NCBI GenBank assembly: GCA_030539295.1
Contig: JAUNSJ010000005.1
Location: forward strand, 113,821 to 177,820
Direction: 5' to 3'
Origin: Planctomycetia bacterium
GTDB taxonomy: Bacteria > Planctomycetota > Planctomycetia > Pirellulales > Thermoguttaceae
Length of the DNA: 64,000 nt
Within the stretch, counting starts at the first letter, position 1; each line of letters starts with the position of its first letter. Positions 1 to 8,765 of the stretch are shown here, one piece after another. The notes under the pieces were generated by a model. The model had not been told where the DNA came from. It made no database searches and saw nothing but the letters and a program-made list of their open reading frames with translations. Position numbers and translations under genes: made by a program.

Positions 1-340
1 GATTCGGCAGGTCGCGACGCGCCTGGGCCCAGACGGTGGCGAACGTCGAATGTGTGTGCACAATTCCGCCCAGCTCCGGAAACGCAAGATAGAGCCGCCG
101 ATGCGTTGCCGTATCGCATGACGGACGCAACGAACCTTCGATAACGTCCCCGCTGGCCAGATCAACGACGACCATATCGTCGGGCGTCATCTTCTCGTAA
201 GCGACTCCGGACGGTTTAATAACCAGCAGCCGTCCGGATGCGTCCCGAGCGCTTGCGTTGCCCCAGGTCAAAATCACAAGCTGCTCTCGCACCAGTCGCA
301 AGTTCGCGTCGCAGACCTCTTGTTTCAGGGTTTCGAGCAT
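1..340 (-). CDS. araD: L-ribulose-5-phosphate 4-epimerase / class II aldolase family protein (3' part beyond window)
   Basis: Only the first 113 codons are inside the window; the gene continues past its left edge. The visible N-terminus matches AraD-type class II aldolase/epimerases: the TWGNAS substrate loop near residue 26, an IKPSG motif, and the zinc-binding HTHS motif followed by ATVWAQ near residue 100. AraD interconverts L-ribulose-5-P and D-xylulose-5-P; close relatives cleave L-fuculose-1-P or L-rhamnulose-1-P, and the missing C-terminus leaves this open. The ATG overlaps the end of the BASS transporter gene by 16 bp, so the two are probably translationally coupled in the operon headed at 5529. 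Its place after an HpcH/HpaI aldolase suggests a role in sugar or sugar-acid breakdown. Confidence 0.88.
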   Translation of the reverse strand, partial: MLETLKQEVCDANLRLVREQLVILTWGNASARDASGRLLVIKPSGVAYEKMTPDDMVVVDLASGDVIEGSLRPSCDTATHRRLYLAFPELGGIVHTHSTFATVWAQARRDLPN

Positions 341-1515
341 AGCGCGTCCTCATTGACCTCAGGCAACAACGATGTTGAACCGGCGAGCGGCTCCTTGTCA
401 GAGGAGTCATTCGCATTGTCAGAATTGTCGTTCTCGTCGTTATTGTCATTCTTTATAGGGCGACCGCGCCACCAGATGGCCAGGGTTGCTCCGGTTATAT
501 TCATTAGCGGGGAACAGATCGCCGGGGCCAGCCCCATCGTGGCCGCCCGACCCAAACCAATCGCCAGTCCGGCCGCCAGACCTCCGTTCTGCATACCGAC
601 TTCCATGGAGACCGTGCGGCACGATCGCTCGTCCAGCCGACATGCCTTGGCCAACCAGTACCCGAGAATATAGCCTACCGTATTGTGTAAAAGGCAGGCG
701 AATACAAGCAGTGCCCCGACCTTCATGAGATTGTCACGCCCGGCCGCATTGATGAAAACAATCGTCAGGAGAAGTCCTATCATTGAGAGGAACGCCAGAT
801 GCTTCTCCATCTTTTTCGTCGTTTTCGGCAGTAGGGCACGGAACGTCAGACCTGCGGCGATCGGCAGAACAACGAGCCGTACTATATCCCACGTCATTTG
901 CATGTAATCCAAATCGAGCGACGTTCCGATGAGCGCCTTCATCCAGAGCGGCGTTATGATCGGACCGAGTAGTGTCGCCACAGCCGTTAAGGTTACCGAA
1001 AGGGCCATGTTCGCCTTGGCCAGAAAGTTCATAACGTTCGACGCTATCCCGGACGGAACGCAGCCGACGAGTATTATGCCTGCGGCAACTTCTTTCGGCA
1101 GGGGCAATGTAGTCGCAATAAGGAACCCGGCGACCGGCATAATCATGAACTGGGCAAAGACGCCAATGAGAACACCCCACGGCTGACGCGTTACCTGCCG
1201 AAAGTCGGCCAGCGATAGCTGCGTGCCCATGCCGAACATAATTAATTGCAGAACCGGAATGACGAACTTCGTGGTCGGCACACCGAACCAGTTCAGATAA
1301 AGGCCCGGAAAATACATACTGGAAGTCACGCACCCGAGTACGACCAGCGGATAACAGAAAGGCCGGCCCAGTTCACTTCCTCTGGCCAGTATCGCAGCAG
1401 CGAGCCAAAAGAGAATAAAGCAGACGCCGCCGAACTGCGGTAAGTGCAGCGACGTCAGCAAGACGAACAGACCAAGGCACACGATGGGTACAAGTCGCAA
1501 AATGTTTCGGACCAT
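325..1515 (-). CDS. Bile acid:sodium symporter (BASS) family transporter
   Basis: A 396-residue integral membrane protein with about nine hydrophobic helices. BASS family hallmarks are visible: a [11 protein letters not shown] segment near residue 95, a [11 protein letters not shown] crossing loop near residue 152, and a [16 protein letters not shown] motif near residue 303. Family members import organic anions with sodium (bile acids, pantoate, pyruvate, keto acids). The C-terminus after residue 350 is an acidic, Asn/Asp/Glu-rich tail that looks unstructured and cytoplasmic. The gene lies 22 bp downstream of the aldolase gene and overlaps araD, so I infer uptake of an organic-acid or sugar-acid substrate for this pathway. 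The exact substrate cannot be read from the sequence. Confidence 0.87.
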   Translation of the reverse strand: MVRNILRLVPIVCLGLFVLLTSLHLPQFGGVCFILFWLAAAILARGSELGRPFCYPLVVLGCVTSSMYFPGLYLNWFGVPTTKFVIPVLQLIMFGMGTQLSLADFRQVTRQPWGVLIGVFAQFMIMPVAGFLIATTLPLPKEVAAGIILVGCVPSGIASNVMNFLAKANMALSVTLTAVATLLGPIITPLWMKALIGTSLDLDYMQMTWDIVRLVVLPIAAGLTFRALLPKTTKKMEKHLAFLSMIGLLLTIVFINAAGRDNLMKVGALLVFACLLHNTVGYILGYWLAKACRLDERSCRTVSMEVGMQNGGLAAGLAIGLGRAATMGLAPAICSPLMNITGATLAIWWRGRPIKNDNNDENDNSDNANDSSDKEPLAGSTSLLPEVNEDALCSKP

Positions 1516-1537
1516 AAAGTCGGTCGTCTCCTCTCAT

Positions 1538-2401
1538 TTACGGCATAGCCGTCGCACTACTGTTAACCGTTGCAGACAAAACACGCGGTTTAATCGGAAT
1601 CGATTCCATCTTCTTATCGTTCAGGCCAAGCTTGACCGTTTGCATACCCAGCTTAAGACCAACTCCGAATCGCTCCACGTCGGAATCAAGCGAAATGAAT
1701 CGCAAACCATCTTCATAAAACTGCTCAACGAGTTCAGGACGCACAAAGTTTCCGCCGCCGTAAATCCCCTTGCTCTTGGCAACACGGAGAATGTGCTGAA
1801 CGGCGTCGTGGATCGGGCCTTCGGCCAGATTATTCGGCTTGCCGAGCGAGAGCGACAGGTCCATATTGCCGACGAACGCCACGTCAATGCCCGGCACAGA
1901 CAGAATTTCATCCAGACGGTCGAGTGCCGTTGACGTTTCTATTTGCGTTACGAGCAGAAGATTGTCATTTGCCTCGCTTGTATAGCTGTCGCGATCCTGC
2001 TCCTGAAACTGGGTATGAGGACAGCAGAAGGAAAGGCCTCGCTTACCGAGAGGGGGATATTTCATCATGGCAACCGCCTCTTGCACCTGCTCCGGCGACT
2101 CAACGACCGGGACCACAATTCCGGTTATTCCGCAATCGAGGACCGACTGAAAGAATTCCCGTCGCACGGCCGGAACGCGCACCATCGGCTGGCATTTACA
2201 GCCACGAAAGCCCGGTACCATTGCCGACAGGTCCTGATTCGTAAAGGAACAGTGCTCCATGTCGAAAATGGCAAAGTCGTAGCCTGCCGCGTCGAGCAAA
2301 ACGCCCATATTCGGCGTGCGAAACTCCGTGATAAAAATCCCTGTTACCGTCTCTCCATTGCGAAGACGACTCTTTAACGATTTGGTTTTTAAGTCTGTCA
2401 T
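1538..2401 (-). CDS. HpcH/HpaI aldolase family protein (2-keto-3-deoxy sugar acid aldolase-like)
   Basis: A 287-residue cytoplasmic TIM-barrel protein of the HpcH/HpaI (GarL/RhmA-like) class II aldolases. The FDMEH motif near residue 47 carries the catalytic-base histidine position, QIET near residue 153 carries the metal-binding glutamate, and VGNMDLS corresponds to the usual VGPNDLS. These enzymes cleave 2-keto-3-deoxy acids to pyruvate plus an aldehyde. The last ~35 residues (rich in Ser, Thr, Ala) extend beyond the usual length of about 255. The gene follows a secreted BNR protein and precedes a BASS transporter and an AraD homologue, consistent with sugar-acid breakdown. The substrate is inferred from context only. 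Confidence 0.85.
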   Translation of the reverse strand: MTDLKTKSLKSRLRNGETVTGIFITEFRTPNMGVLLDAAGYDFAIFDMEHCSFTNQDLSAMVPGFRGCKCQPMVRVPAVRREFFQSVLDCGITGIVVPVVESPEQVQEAVAMMKYPPLGKRGLSFCCPHTQFQEQDRDSYTSEANDNLLLVTQIETSTALDRLDEILSVPGIDVAFVGNMDLSLSLGKPNNLAEGPIHDAVQHILRVAKSKGIYGGGNFVRPELVEQFYEDGLRFISLDSDVERFGVGLKLGMQTVKLGLNDKKMESIPIKPRVLSATVNSSATAMP

Positions 2402-2609
2402 TCCTTCTCTTTTACTTTCTTCTCTTCAGGACCGTTGACGATTGAGCGTTGGACACCCGCACACAACGGACCTGTATTCCTGTTTGCAACTTTTCATTGC
2501 ACAAAACTGTATCTTACATGGCCGGCACAAAATTTTATCCACAGATTCCGCGTGACCCTGTAGCCAGACTTACACGGAATCCATGAAGGAAAAATTGTGT
2601 GACCCCTTC

Positions 2610-3824
2610 TTACTTCTGGCTCCTCTTATTGATTACCACACCCAGGCGACTGCCTTCACTGACCAGCTTGCCGGCAAGAACATCCTCCTCGGTAAAGACG
2701 GAAAGAACAATCTCGGCCACGTTACCCCGATCGAAGTCGTGAGTAATATAAATCTTTCCATCGGCGTTCTGAAAACCATCCGGATAGGAGACGTTGGGGC
2801 GAGTGTCCAAAAGGAGACCGTCGCTCCACGTCTTGCCGTCATCTTCCGAGATACAAGCGGTCAGACGCGCCCGATGCTTTTCCTCGCCCGCCGGCGAGCC
2901 ATGCCGGATAAACAACAGCCGGCCGGACTTCAAGCGGATGAGGCAAAATCGGGTCACCGGGTTCGCAAATGCGGGACACGGAGCGGACCAGACGTGCCCT
3001 TCGTCCGAAGACAGACACTGGAACATACCAAGTGGAGTGCGAGCCAACAGCCAAAAGCGGCCATCCGTCTTCTCAAGGAGGACAGGCTCTTCGCCGGCAC
3101 TAACCGGGAAAACAACTCTACTGCGAACCTGCCAGCTCTTCCCGCGGTCGCTGGAGGTCAGGAGGGTAATTCCCCGTTCCGCGTCCAGCTCCGGAAATCC
3201 CTGAAAACCCGCACCGACTTCGGCAAAACTCCACTGGGAATAATAGCGGTCGTAAAGCTCCACCGGAAGAATCCAAGTGCCGTCTTTCGTTACCCAGGGC
3301 TTGTTGTGGAATGCACCGTTGGCAATACGGACCGGCTCGGACCAAGTCGGCTCCTCAGCGTCCGGATTCTCGCAAAACGCAGCCCAAAGGCCCACTCGAC
3401 TATCTTGCCCACTCAGTCCGATATCAAAGAAGAACCAGAGCTTGCCGTCCGGATCCGTCCAAAAGTTTGCAATCAGACAGCGAACCCGGCAGCCATTGGG
3501 CGCTTCCGGGGGGTCGACAACGAGGCACGGCTCGGACCAGGTTGCTCCGTCATCGTCGCTCCGGGCACAAACGCAGAACGCGTCGGGACTGTCCCCGCCG
3601 GCAATCCAGCAAGCCCAGAGGCGCCCTTGCGGCGTTTGGGCTATGCCACAGTTCATCGCGTAATCCAGGGCATCCAGATTGTATTCCGGACCAGGCGTTG
3701 TGTTCAAAACCGGCGTGCGAAGCGCGAAGTCCAGGACTTCCTGAAGATTACCTTCTTCGCCGAAGCACGGGAAAACAAAAACGCATGCCAGCAGGAACAT
3801 ACAGGCAAATTTTTTCATGCTCAT
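2610..3824 (-). CDS. Secreted BNR-repeat / sialidase-fold protein (copy A)
   Basis: About 404 residues: a signal peptide, then a six-bladed sialidase-type propeller. Asp-box repeats are visible as SDDDGATWSEP, SSDRGKSWQV, SSDEGHVWSAP and SEDDGKTWSDG. The C-terminal segment EEDVLAGKLVSEGSRLG is nearly repeated in the copy at 10193, so these two are close paralogues. The family includes exo-sialidases, rhamnosidase-like enzymes and non-catalytic binders; no substrate can be assigned. I chose the ATG at 3824 because an AGGAG lies 10 bp upstream; an ATG at 3842 is in frame but has no better site. It follows a lipoprotein gene by 29 bp in the operon headed at 5529. Confidence 0.85.
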   Translation of the reverse strand: MSMKKFACMFLLACVFVFPCFGEEGNLQEVLDFALRTPVLNTTPGPEYNLDALDYAMNCGIAQTPQGRLWACWIAGGDSPDAFCVCARSDDDGATWSEPCLVVDPPEAPNGCRVRCLIANFWTDPDGKLWFFFDIGLSGQDSRVGLWAAFCENPDAEEPTWSEPVRIANGAFHNKPWVTKDGTWILPVELYDRYYSQWSFAEVGAGFQGFPELDAERGITLLTSSDRGKSWQVRSRVVFPVSAGEEPVLLEKTDGRFWLLARTPLGMFQCLSSDEGHVWSAPCPAFANPVTRFCLIRLKSGRLLFIRHGSPAGEEKHRARLTACISEDDGKTWSDGLLLDTRPNVSYPDGFQNADGKIYITHDFDRGNVAEIVLSVFTEEDVLAGKLVSEGSRLGVVINKRSQK

Positions 3825-3853
3825 AAAAACAAAGCTCCTCATCTTCTATCTAC

Positions 3854-4336
3854 TCATTTACTGCTTAATTCGAAAACAAATGTGTTACTGCCGTGGTCCT
3901 TGATTTCCGCTGTAATTCCAGACGTTTTGGGCGAGCCATAGCGTTCCGGAATCAAGTTAACAAGGGGAATCTTCGGGACTTTTTCTGCAGTGGCCTCATC
4001 CTTAAGCAGTTCGAGTTCCTTCGGCGTGTATTCCCGCTGAGGGGCTGTTTTAACGAACTTCATTAAGTATTTGCCTGCCTTTGTACCGTCGCCTCCTGTG
4101 CCCAGGGTGGTCGTTACGGAACACTTGCCCTTGGCGTCGGTAACGCCTCCACCACCCAGTCCGGCGGCCGAATCCTCCGGCACGAAAGTGACAGAAATTC
4201 CTTCTGCCGGCTGGCCATCAAGGAGGACGGTCACGTCAACAGGTCGCAAACCGTGAGGATTGCCGCACCCCGCCAGACAAAAAGCCAGCGGGAGTGCAAA
4301 AACTGTAACCATTTTGATTATGTGTCGATTCATCAT
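3854..4336 (-). CDS. Small lipoprotein with carboxypeptidase-regulatory-like domain (copy A)
   Basis: A 160-residue protein with a lipoprotein signal (lipobox LAGC, Cys 24). A compact beta domain follows, starting RPVDVTVLLDGQPAEGISVTFVP and continuing with a GGVTDAKGKCSVT turn. This is the transthyretin-like or carboxypeptidase-regulatory-like fold often found beside DUF1559 genes in planctomycetes. It is probably anchored in a membrane and faces the periplasm. The gene sits between DUF1559 copy A (16 bp upstream) and BNR copy A, the same order as at 12.7-14.5 kb. A good SD (AGGAAGGA) precedes the ATG. No enzymatic residues were recognised; a structural or carrier role is inferred. Confidence 0.82.
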   Translation of the reverse strand: MMNRHIIKMVTVFALPLAFCLAGCGNPHGLRPVDVTVLLDGQPAEGISVTFVPEDSAAGLGGGGVTDAKGKCSVTTTLGTGGDGTKAGKYLMKFVKTAPQREYTPKELELLKDEATAEKVPKIPLVNLIPERYGSPKTSGITAEIKDHGSNTFVFELSSK

Positions 4337-4352
4337 TCAGTCCTTCCTGTCC

Positions 4353-5529
4353 TTACGGAGTTTGCGTTTCGCCGCCTTCGCGAGAACCCAGGCCGCCCCA
4401 GACTCCATATTGTGAAGGACCACTGGTTTTAGGCTTCTCGTCTATATCGCCACAATCAATGGTATCAGAAATAAAATGCACCGAGCCATCAACGTATGCC
4501 GAATTCACTCCGCCCGAATGATAACTGCTGGCGGACATAAGCGGGTTCGCATTGCTACCCACGGACGCATACCCCTTAACGGTGAAACAGGAGGGGCTGT
4601 TCGGTGGCAGAATGGTATGGAACCCGGTCGCGTAAACGGCACCATCGGCAAACGAACGGCCACAAGGACTATTATCGCAAGCATCCGTTCCGTCGTCACC
4701 ACTGCCTGCATCCCCAGTCAAAATTCCGTTCGCTCCTTTGCGGTTCAGGCAGTCGCGAGGGGAACCGGTCGTTCCTGTTGGGGTTCCGTGGGTTGCATTA
4801 TAGGCAATATTACGAACTGCCTTCAGTGTATCTTTACCGTTTTCTCCCGTTCCCACCCCTGCCTCGGAGCACAGTACTGTATTGCTCGTACCATCCACGA
4901 CAGACGACAGGCCATGAAATGCTTTTTGCTTGGCGGTGTCAGCAAAGGCAAAAAGACCGCGAACTTCACCAATAACGCTGTCCAGCCAGGCATCGCCCGC
5001 ACTGGCACGATAACTGATCTTTGCGGGCATTCCAGCCACGTTTTTTGCGTTCGGGTCGGAAGGACATAAATAGCCAGGTACGTCAATATTGTAATAGGTC
5101 GCCGTAGTCTCGGCTGTCCACGGTGGCGCCATACCGCCTGCCACAATGGCATCCCACGCCGCGACTTGCTCCATGTAAGGAAGAATCTGAACCGCCCAGC
5201 CAACACGTCGGTTGTTGGACCGAGTCGTCGTTGTGCTTGTACCGACGTAATTGGGTATCCCACCAGCAGGAAAAGAATTTTTCACATCGTGATAATTCTG
5301 CATTGCCAACCCAATCTGTTTAAGATTGTTGGTGCACTGCATACGGCGTGCCGCTTCCCGGGCCGCCTGTACCGCTGGCAAAAGAAGTGCGATCAAGATC
5401 CCTATGATCGCGATCACCACCAGCAATTCCACAAGAGTAAAAGCGAGAAGTTTTCTTAGAGCGGCTAGTCTACCCCCCCCCCCGTCTTACCACGACGGCA
5501 AATTCGATTGCGTTCCAGGTTTTTGTCAT
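4353..5529 (-). CDS. DUF1559 / prepilin-type N-terminal cleavage protein, needs +1 recoding at G11 (copy A)
   Basis: A pseudopilin-like secreted protein of about 391 residues. The [16 protein letters not shown] segment follows a basic stretch RKLLA, which gives an A|F prepilin peptidase site. The DUF1559 domain follows, with [16 protein letters not shown] and a REGGETQTP end. The only start with a good SD is ATG 5529. From there the zero frame reads 19 codons (ends RRGGG) and stops at TAG 5472-5470, immediately after 11 G. The pseudopilin frame joins in the +1 frame at GGT. A GTG at 5432 would remove the whole leader and cleavage site, so I treat the gene as one recoded CDS. It heads the operon that runs to araD. 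Confidence 0.8.
5470..5483 (-). other. Poly-G (11) plus TAG recoding site, DUF1559 copy A
   Basis: On the minus strand the leader frame reads CGG GGG GGG GGG TAG. A +1 move of the P-site glycyl-tRNA from GGG to GGT, or loss of one G in the transcript, continues as GGT AGA CTA and enters the pseudopilin frame. The tract length (11) is 2 modulo 3, as in the two other copies. It could also be a phase-variable tract or a sequencing error; the repetition in three genes argues against error. Confidence 0.7.
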
Positions 5530-5666
5530 GTTGAGTCTCCTTCTGATTCAAGTGAGTTGCGTTCACAAAGGCCAAGACGCAGACGCAAACAAGCAGAACG
5601 CCTGTGAGGTATCTGGTCTCAAGCCTTAAAAAATGCTTGTCGAAATAACAAACATCAACTTCACTC

Positions 5667-5740
5667 ATTATAACCTGCCACGGATTCCATGTCAATTGTT
5701 GATTCATCCAAATTCACGCAGTTAACATACTTTATGAATC
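5667..5740 (-). promoter_or_regulatory. Composite regulated promoter P1
   Basis: A consensus -35 TTGACA (5695-5690) and -10 TATAAT (5672-5667) are separated by 17 bp. TGGATGA (5710-5704) lies 8 bp upstream of the -35. GATTCATAAAGTATG begins at 5740, exactly 30 bp before TGGATGA. The GTATG and GGATG cores are 21 bp apart, as direct repeats. It would drive the operon from 5529 down to araD, with a leader of about 130 nt. The same layout recurs at P2, P3 and P4. Confidence 0.85.
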
Positions 5741-5747
5741 TTGATTA

Positions 5748-7028
5748 CTATTCATTTGAATTACTCTTAAGTTCCTTGCATTTTGCGTCCATCTCACTTA
5801 AGTCAAGGCGTATCGTAATGATATACGGTTTTTCCCCCTCGACCCAGTGGCCGTATGTGGTCAAAACGATCGTGCCATCCTTAAGCACAATTACACCTGG
5901 ATAGGCGCAATCGCCATTAACATAATTATCGGCCAGGCGAATTCGGTACTGGCCCTGACGCCCCTCGACCAGGTCGTCCCAAGTACCAACCCAGGCAATC
6001 CAGTCGCCTAACGAGGGTGTTTTGCTCTTGAGTCTGCGGGGCGGCAGGTCGCGAAACGAAACGATCAGGCGTCCGTCGTTCGTGTAACGCACCGTATGTC
6101 GGTCGCCACAGAGCGACGCAGGTAATGGTCGCGGCTCGGTCCATGTCTTGCCTTCATCGTCGGAAAAAATAATTTGCGAATTGTACTGACGTGAATTCTC
6201 GCGAAGTAAAACGGCTAATCGCTTGCCGTCTGGTGAACGAACGATGCCCGGTTCTATTAAGTGGCAGTCGAAACTCTTAAAGACCGACTCGGGAAACGAC
6301 CAGGTGACCCCACCGTCTTCCGTATAGCTCTTGACCAGATCGGTGAAAATGTGGCCCTTGATACCAGGATATTTTTTGCGATTCTCGGCGAAATGATCCG
6401 ACCCGGAAATGAATTCCCCACCGTCGTCGAAGAACATGGCCATATAGTGCCCCGGCTTGCCATTGACCGGAACTATATCGGTCATACCCATAACACCGCC
6501 CCAGGTGCCGAGCGGCTCCAGTTCGGACCAGGTTGCCCCTTCATCTTCCGAAACCGCGGCGCGAACCGGCGTGTAGGGCCCTTCGTCACGCGTTCCGCTA
6601 AAAACGAAGACGCGCGCTTTACCGTGAGCGTCGGTCAGACGGAAAATCATGGGCGCCATGCGATTTGTTTCCCAGCTCTTTGGCGTTGGCAACCGCTCCG
6701 ACCAGGTCAGGCCCGCATCGGTACTCTTCTTCATAAAAATCGGGCCTTTGCCGTGCTCGTTGGGATAGACGCAAAAAATCGTTTTCCCATCGCCCATCAG
6801 AGCCGTTGTCGGATGACCCAGATATTGACCCTTCTCCCGGTCGACCACGATCTGCCGCTCAAGATCACCGGCAAGGTCAATTTGCGAAATCGTCATTTCG
6901 TCGTAGCCGTCACCGAAAGGAACAGTATACGAAGGGGTTTGTGTTTCTTCCGCGAAACTGAGCATCACACAAGAGAGCAATAATATCGTGACAACTCCTG
7001 CTATTCCGGCACATTTCGTTCTACTCAC
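5748..7028 (-). CDS. Secreted BNR-repeat / sialidase-family protein (copy B)
   Basis: A 426-residue protein with a signal peptide (VVTILLLSCVMLSFAEE) and sialidase-type Asp boxes: STDAGLTWSER, SEDEGATWSEL, TEDGGVTWSFP and SDDEGKTWTEP. It contains RDEGPYTPVRAAVS and a VRYTNDGRLIVSFRD motif resembling the arginine-bearing strands of exo-sialidase-like proteins, so it may be catalytic. It is less like copies A and C than they are like each other. I chose GTG 7028 because AAGGAG lies 8 bp upstream and because the in-frame upstream extension to 7199 runs through promoter P2. It is a single-gene unit under P2. Confidence 0.83.
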   Translation of the reverse strand: MSRTKCAGIAGVVTILLLSCVMLSFAEETQTPSYTVPFGDGYDEMTISQIDLAGDLERQIVVDREKGQYLGHPTTALMGDGKTIFCVYPNEHGKGPIFMKKSTDAGLTWSERLPTPKSWETNRMAPMIFRLTDAHGKARVFVFSGTRDEGPYTPVRAAVSEDEGATWSELEPLGTWGGVMGMTDIVPVNGKPGHYMAMFFDDGGEFISGSDHFAENRKKYPGIKGHIFTDLVKSYTEDGGVTWSFPESVFKSFDCHLIEPGIVRSPDGKRLAVLLRENSRQYNSQIIFSDDEGKTWTEPRPLPASLCGDRHTVRYTNDGRLIVSFRDLPPRRLKSKTPSLGDWIAWVGTWDDLVEGRQGQYRIRLADNYVNGDCAYPGVIVLKDGTIVLTTYGHWVEGEKPYIITIRLDLSEMDAKCKELKSNSNE

Positions 7029-7112
7029 ACTAATCTCCTTTTTGGATGTCGCCGCCTGGGAAGGGGCTCTTTTGAAAAAATCACAACGCAAACAGTAGGC
7101 TTTAAGCCGATA

Positions 7113-7196
7113 ATTATAGTATAGGCAGCCGCAGACGCCTGTCAACGACTGCATCATCCATATCGGTACACCATGCACTCTTTTTGAATCATGGTG
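7113..7196 (-). promoter_or_regulatory. Composite regulated promoter P2 with extra inverted repeat
   Basis: -35 TTGACA at 7145-7140 and -10 TATACT at 7123-7118 (16 bp spacer); an overlapping TATAAT lies at 7118-7113. TGGATGA (7160-7154) is 8 bp upstream of the -35, and GATTCAAAAAGAGTG starts at 7190, 30 bp further up. It is the same geometry as P1, P3 and P4. In addition, CACCATG (7169-7175) and CATGGTG (7190-7196) form an inverted repeat with a 14 bp gap around the distal half-site. It drives BNR copy B. Confidence 0.8.
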
Positions 7197-7230
7197 CATA
7201 AATTGCCCAGCGACGTTTTCCGCCCTTCTT

Positions 7231-7620
7231 CTATTTATCCGAGGTTAAATCAAAGTTGGCCGCGCCGCCCGACGCGGAAACATTGAATTTCAATTCGCTC
7301 TTGATATTGTACTTTTCGGGAATAATCTGCTCGTAGACCGGGTCGCTGTCTGATTCTTCTGTTTTAACGGTCCCGACCACTTTATTACACAGAATGCGAA
7401 CGACCTTCTCGCCTGCCGGAAGCTGAATGGAGAACTTTCCGTCCTTAATAACTCCCTCGTAGGAACCGCCGGCCGGGTCGGCAAAAGCGATATTTCCTTC
7501 GGTAAGCGGAGCACCGTCCAGGGTCACGTTGCCCGTTAAGAGAGGATTCTTGTTGACCGGCGCGCAACCGACAAAACTCAAGGCTACAAGTAATGCACAC
7601 AATAAAGTTTGAATCTTCAT
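7231..7620 (-). CDS. Small lipoprotein with carboxypeptidase-regulatory-like domain (copy C)
   Basis: A 129-residue lipoprotein (lipobox FVGC, Cys 19) with the pattern LTGNVTLDGAPLTEGNIAF, GVIKDGKFSIQLPAG, EQIIPEKYN and a closing FDLTSDK. This is the usual layout of planctomycete transthyretin-like lipoproteins that follow DUF1559 genes. The start at 7620 has an AAGGAA 5 bp upstream. It is the last gene of the three-gene P3 unit (DUF1559, DUF1559, lipoprotein); the intergenic gap to DUF1559 copy B is 53 bp. It probably lies in a membrane facing the periplasm. No catalytic role is visible. Confidence 0.82.
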   Translation of the reverse strand: MKIQTLLCALLVALSFVGCAPVNKNPLLTGNVTLDGAPLTEGNIAFADPAGGSYEGVIKDGKFSIQLPAGEKVVRILCNKVVGTVKTEESDSDPVYEQIIPEKYNIKSELKFNVSASGGAANFDLTSDK

Positions 7621-7673
7621 GATATTCCTTTTGTATTTTTTCTGTTCTGTTAAATCCAGTTGTTTAATTTTAA

Positions 7674-8699
7674 TTACAGCGAAACGGTTTCGCCGCCCTG
7701 GGCTGTGGAAACAGCTTGCCACACATCGTAGTTGATGGTATCAGACACAAAGCGAACCGAGCCGTCGACGAGCGACGCGTTAACGCCTCCAGAATGCTTG
7801 GAACGCACAGTGTGCAGCGAATAGAGAGCTTGGGCGTTTAATGCCGAGTTTTTACCAGGCGCCGTGGTGATGGGGATGCAATTGTAGTCGTCGAAATACA
7901 TCTCGCCGCACAATCGGGCCATATAATCCGTTTTATTATTGGGGGTATAACAGGCACTGAATCCTGACCCACATCCGCATACAACCCGGCCGAGAAGCCC
8001 TCGCCACGTATTCGTGCCTTGACACTCTTCCGGAACGATAACTTCAGAAATACACAGGGTATTACTCGTACCGTCGGTGATACTGGAGAGCCTTGCCGTG
8101 TAATGCTTATAATCAGTTAAAGAGGAATAAGTTGTAAACTTTCCCAAGCCGAACGGCGCTTTCATGTTTTTCTTCGTTTCTCCGTTGGCCATAGCATCGT
8201 TGTGGCCGAAATCCGTATTACCGGTATTCGCAACAAAATTATGCAGAAATATTTTACTATTGCCGTTAGGCTCATCAAATATCTTGTTCATTTCAGATGG
8301 GCACAGATAAGCTTCTATTCTCGCGCACCGAATCTTATACTGGTTGCTATTGGCCGCGACATGGGGAAAATTATCCCAGTCGCCGGGCTGAACCAGAGAA
8401 TACAGGCTCGACTGCTCAATAAAAGGCAGAATACGCACTGCCCAAGACCAACCATTAAAATTCTGGACACCTGCGGACCATAACCCCATATAGGGAAGAG
8501 CTTCCGCGTTCGCGTCGCAATAATTGTGAATCGCCAGCGTTACATTCTTCATGTTACTGGTGCATTCCATACGTCTGGCCGCTTCCCGGGCCGCCTGTAC
8601 TGCTGGCAGGAGCAATGCAATTAAAATTCCAATAATTGCAATGACCACCAGGAGTTCAACCAGAGTAAATCCTTTTTTTGTCAATGTTCTTTGTTTCAT
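7674..8699 (-). CDS. DUF1559 / prepilin-type N-terminal cleavage protein (copy B, no poly-G)
   Basis: A 341-residue pseudopilin-like protein with a conventional short leader: MKQRTLTKKG then [16 protein letters not shown], giving a G|F prepilin peptidase site. The DUF1559 body carries SKHSGGVNASLVDGSVRFVSD near the end and finishes with a GGETVSL tail. A GGAG SD lies upstream of ATG 8699. Unlike its three paralogues it reads straight through with no G-tract, which makes it the natural internal control for the recoding idea. It lies 66 bp downstream of copy C, its closest relative by sequence, so the pair probably arose by tandem duplication. Confidence 0.9.
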   Translation of the reverse strand: MKQRTLTKKGFTLVELLVVIAIIGILIALLLPAVQAAREAARRMECTSNMKNVTLAIHNYCDANAEALPYMGLWSAGVQNFNGWSWAVRILPFIEQSSLYSLVQPGDWDNFPHVAANSNQYKIRCARIEAYLCPSEMNKIFDEPNGNSKIFLHNFVANTGNTDFGHNDAMANGETKKNMKAPFGLGKFTTYSSLTDYKHYTARLSSITDGTSNTLCISEVIVPEECQGTNTWRGLLGRVVCGCGSGFSACYTPNNKTDYMARLCGEMYFDDYNCIPITTAPGKNSALNAQALYSLHTVRSKHSGGVNASLVDGSVRFVSDTINYDVWQAVSTAQGGETVSL

Positions 8700-8765
8700 G
8701 ATCTAATCTCCAATTTATCGCGTTTTATAATTTTATCGCAGTTAACGTTTGCGTATTTTCATTTT

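Noticed and set aside
2583..3941. 452-codon plus-strand frame across BNR copy A
   Set aside because: Antisense to a protein with clear Asp boxes and signal peptide; no recognisable domain and a start without SD.
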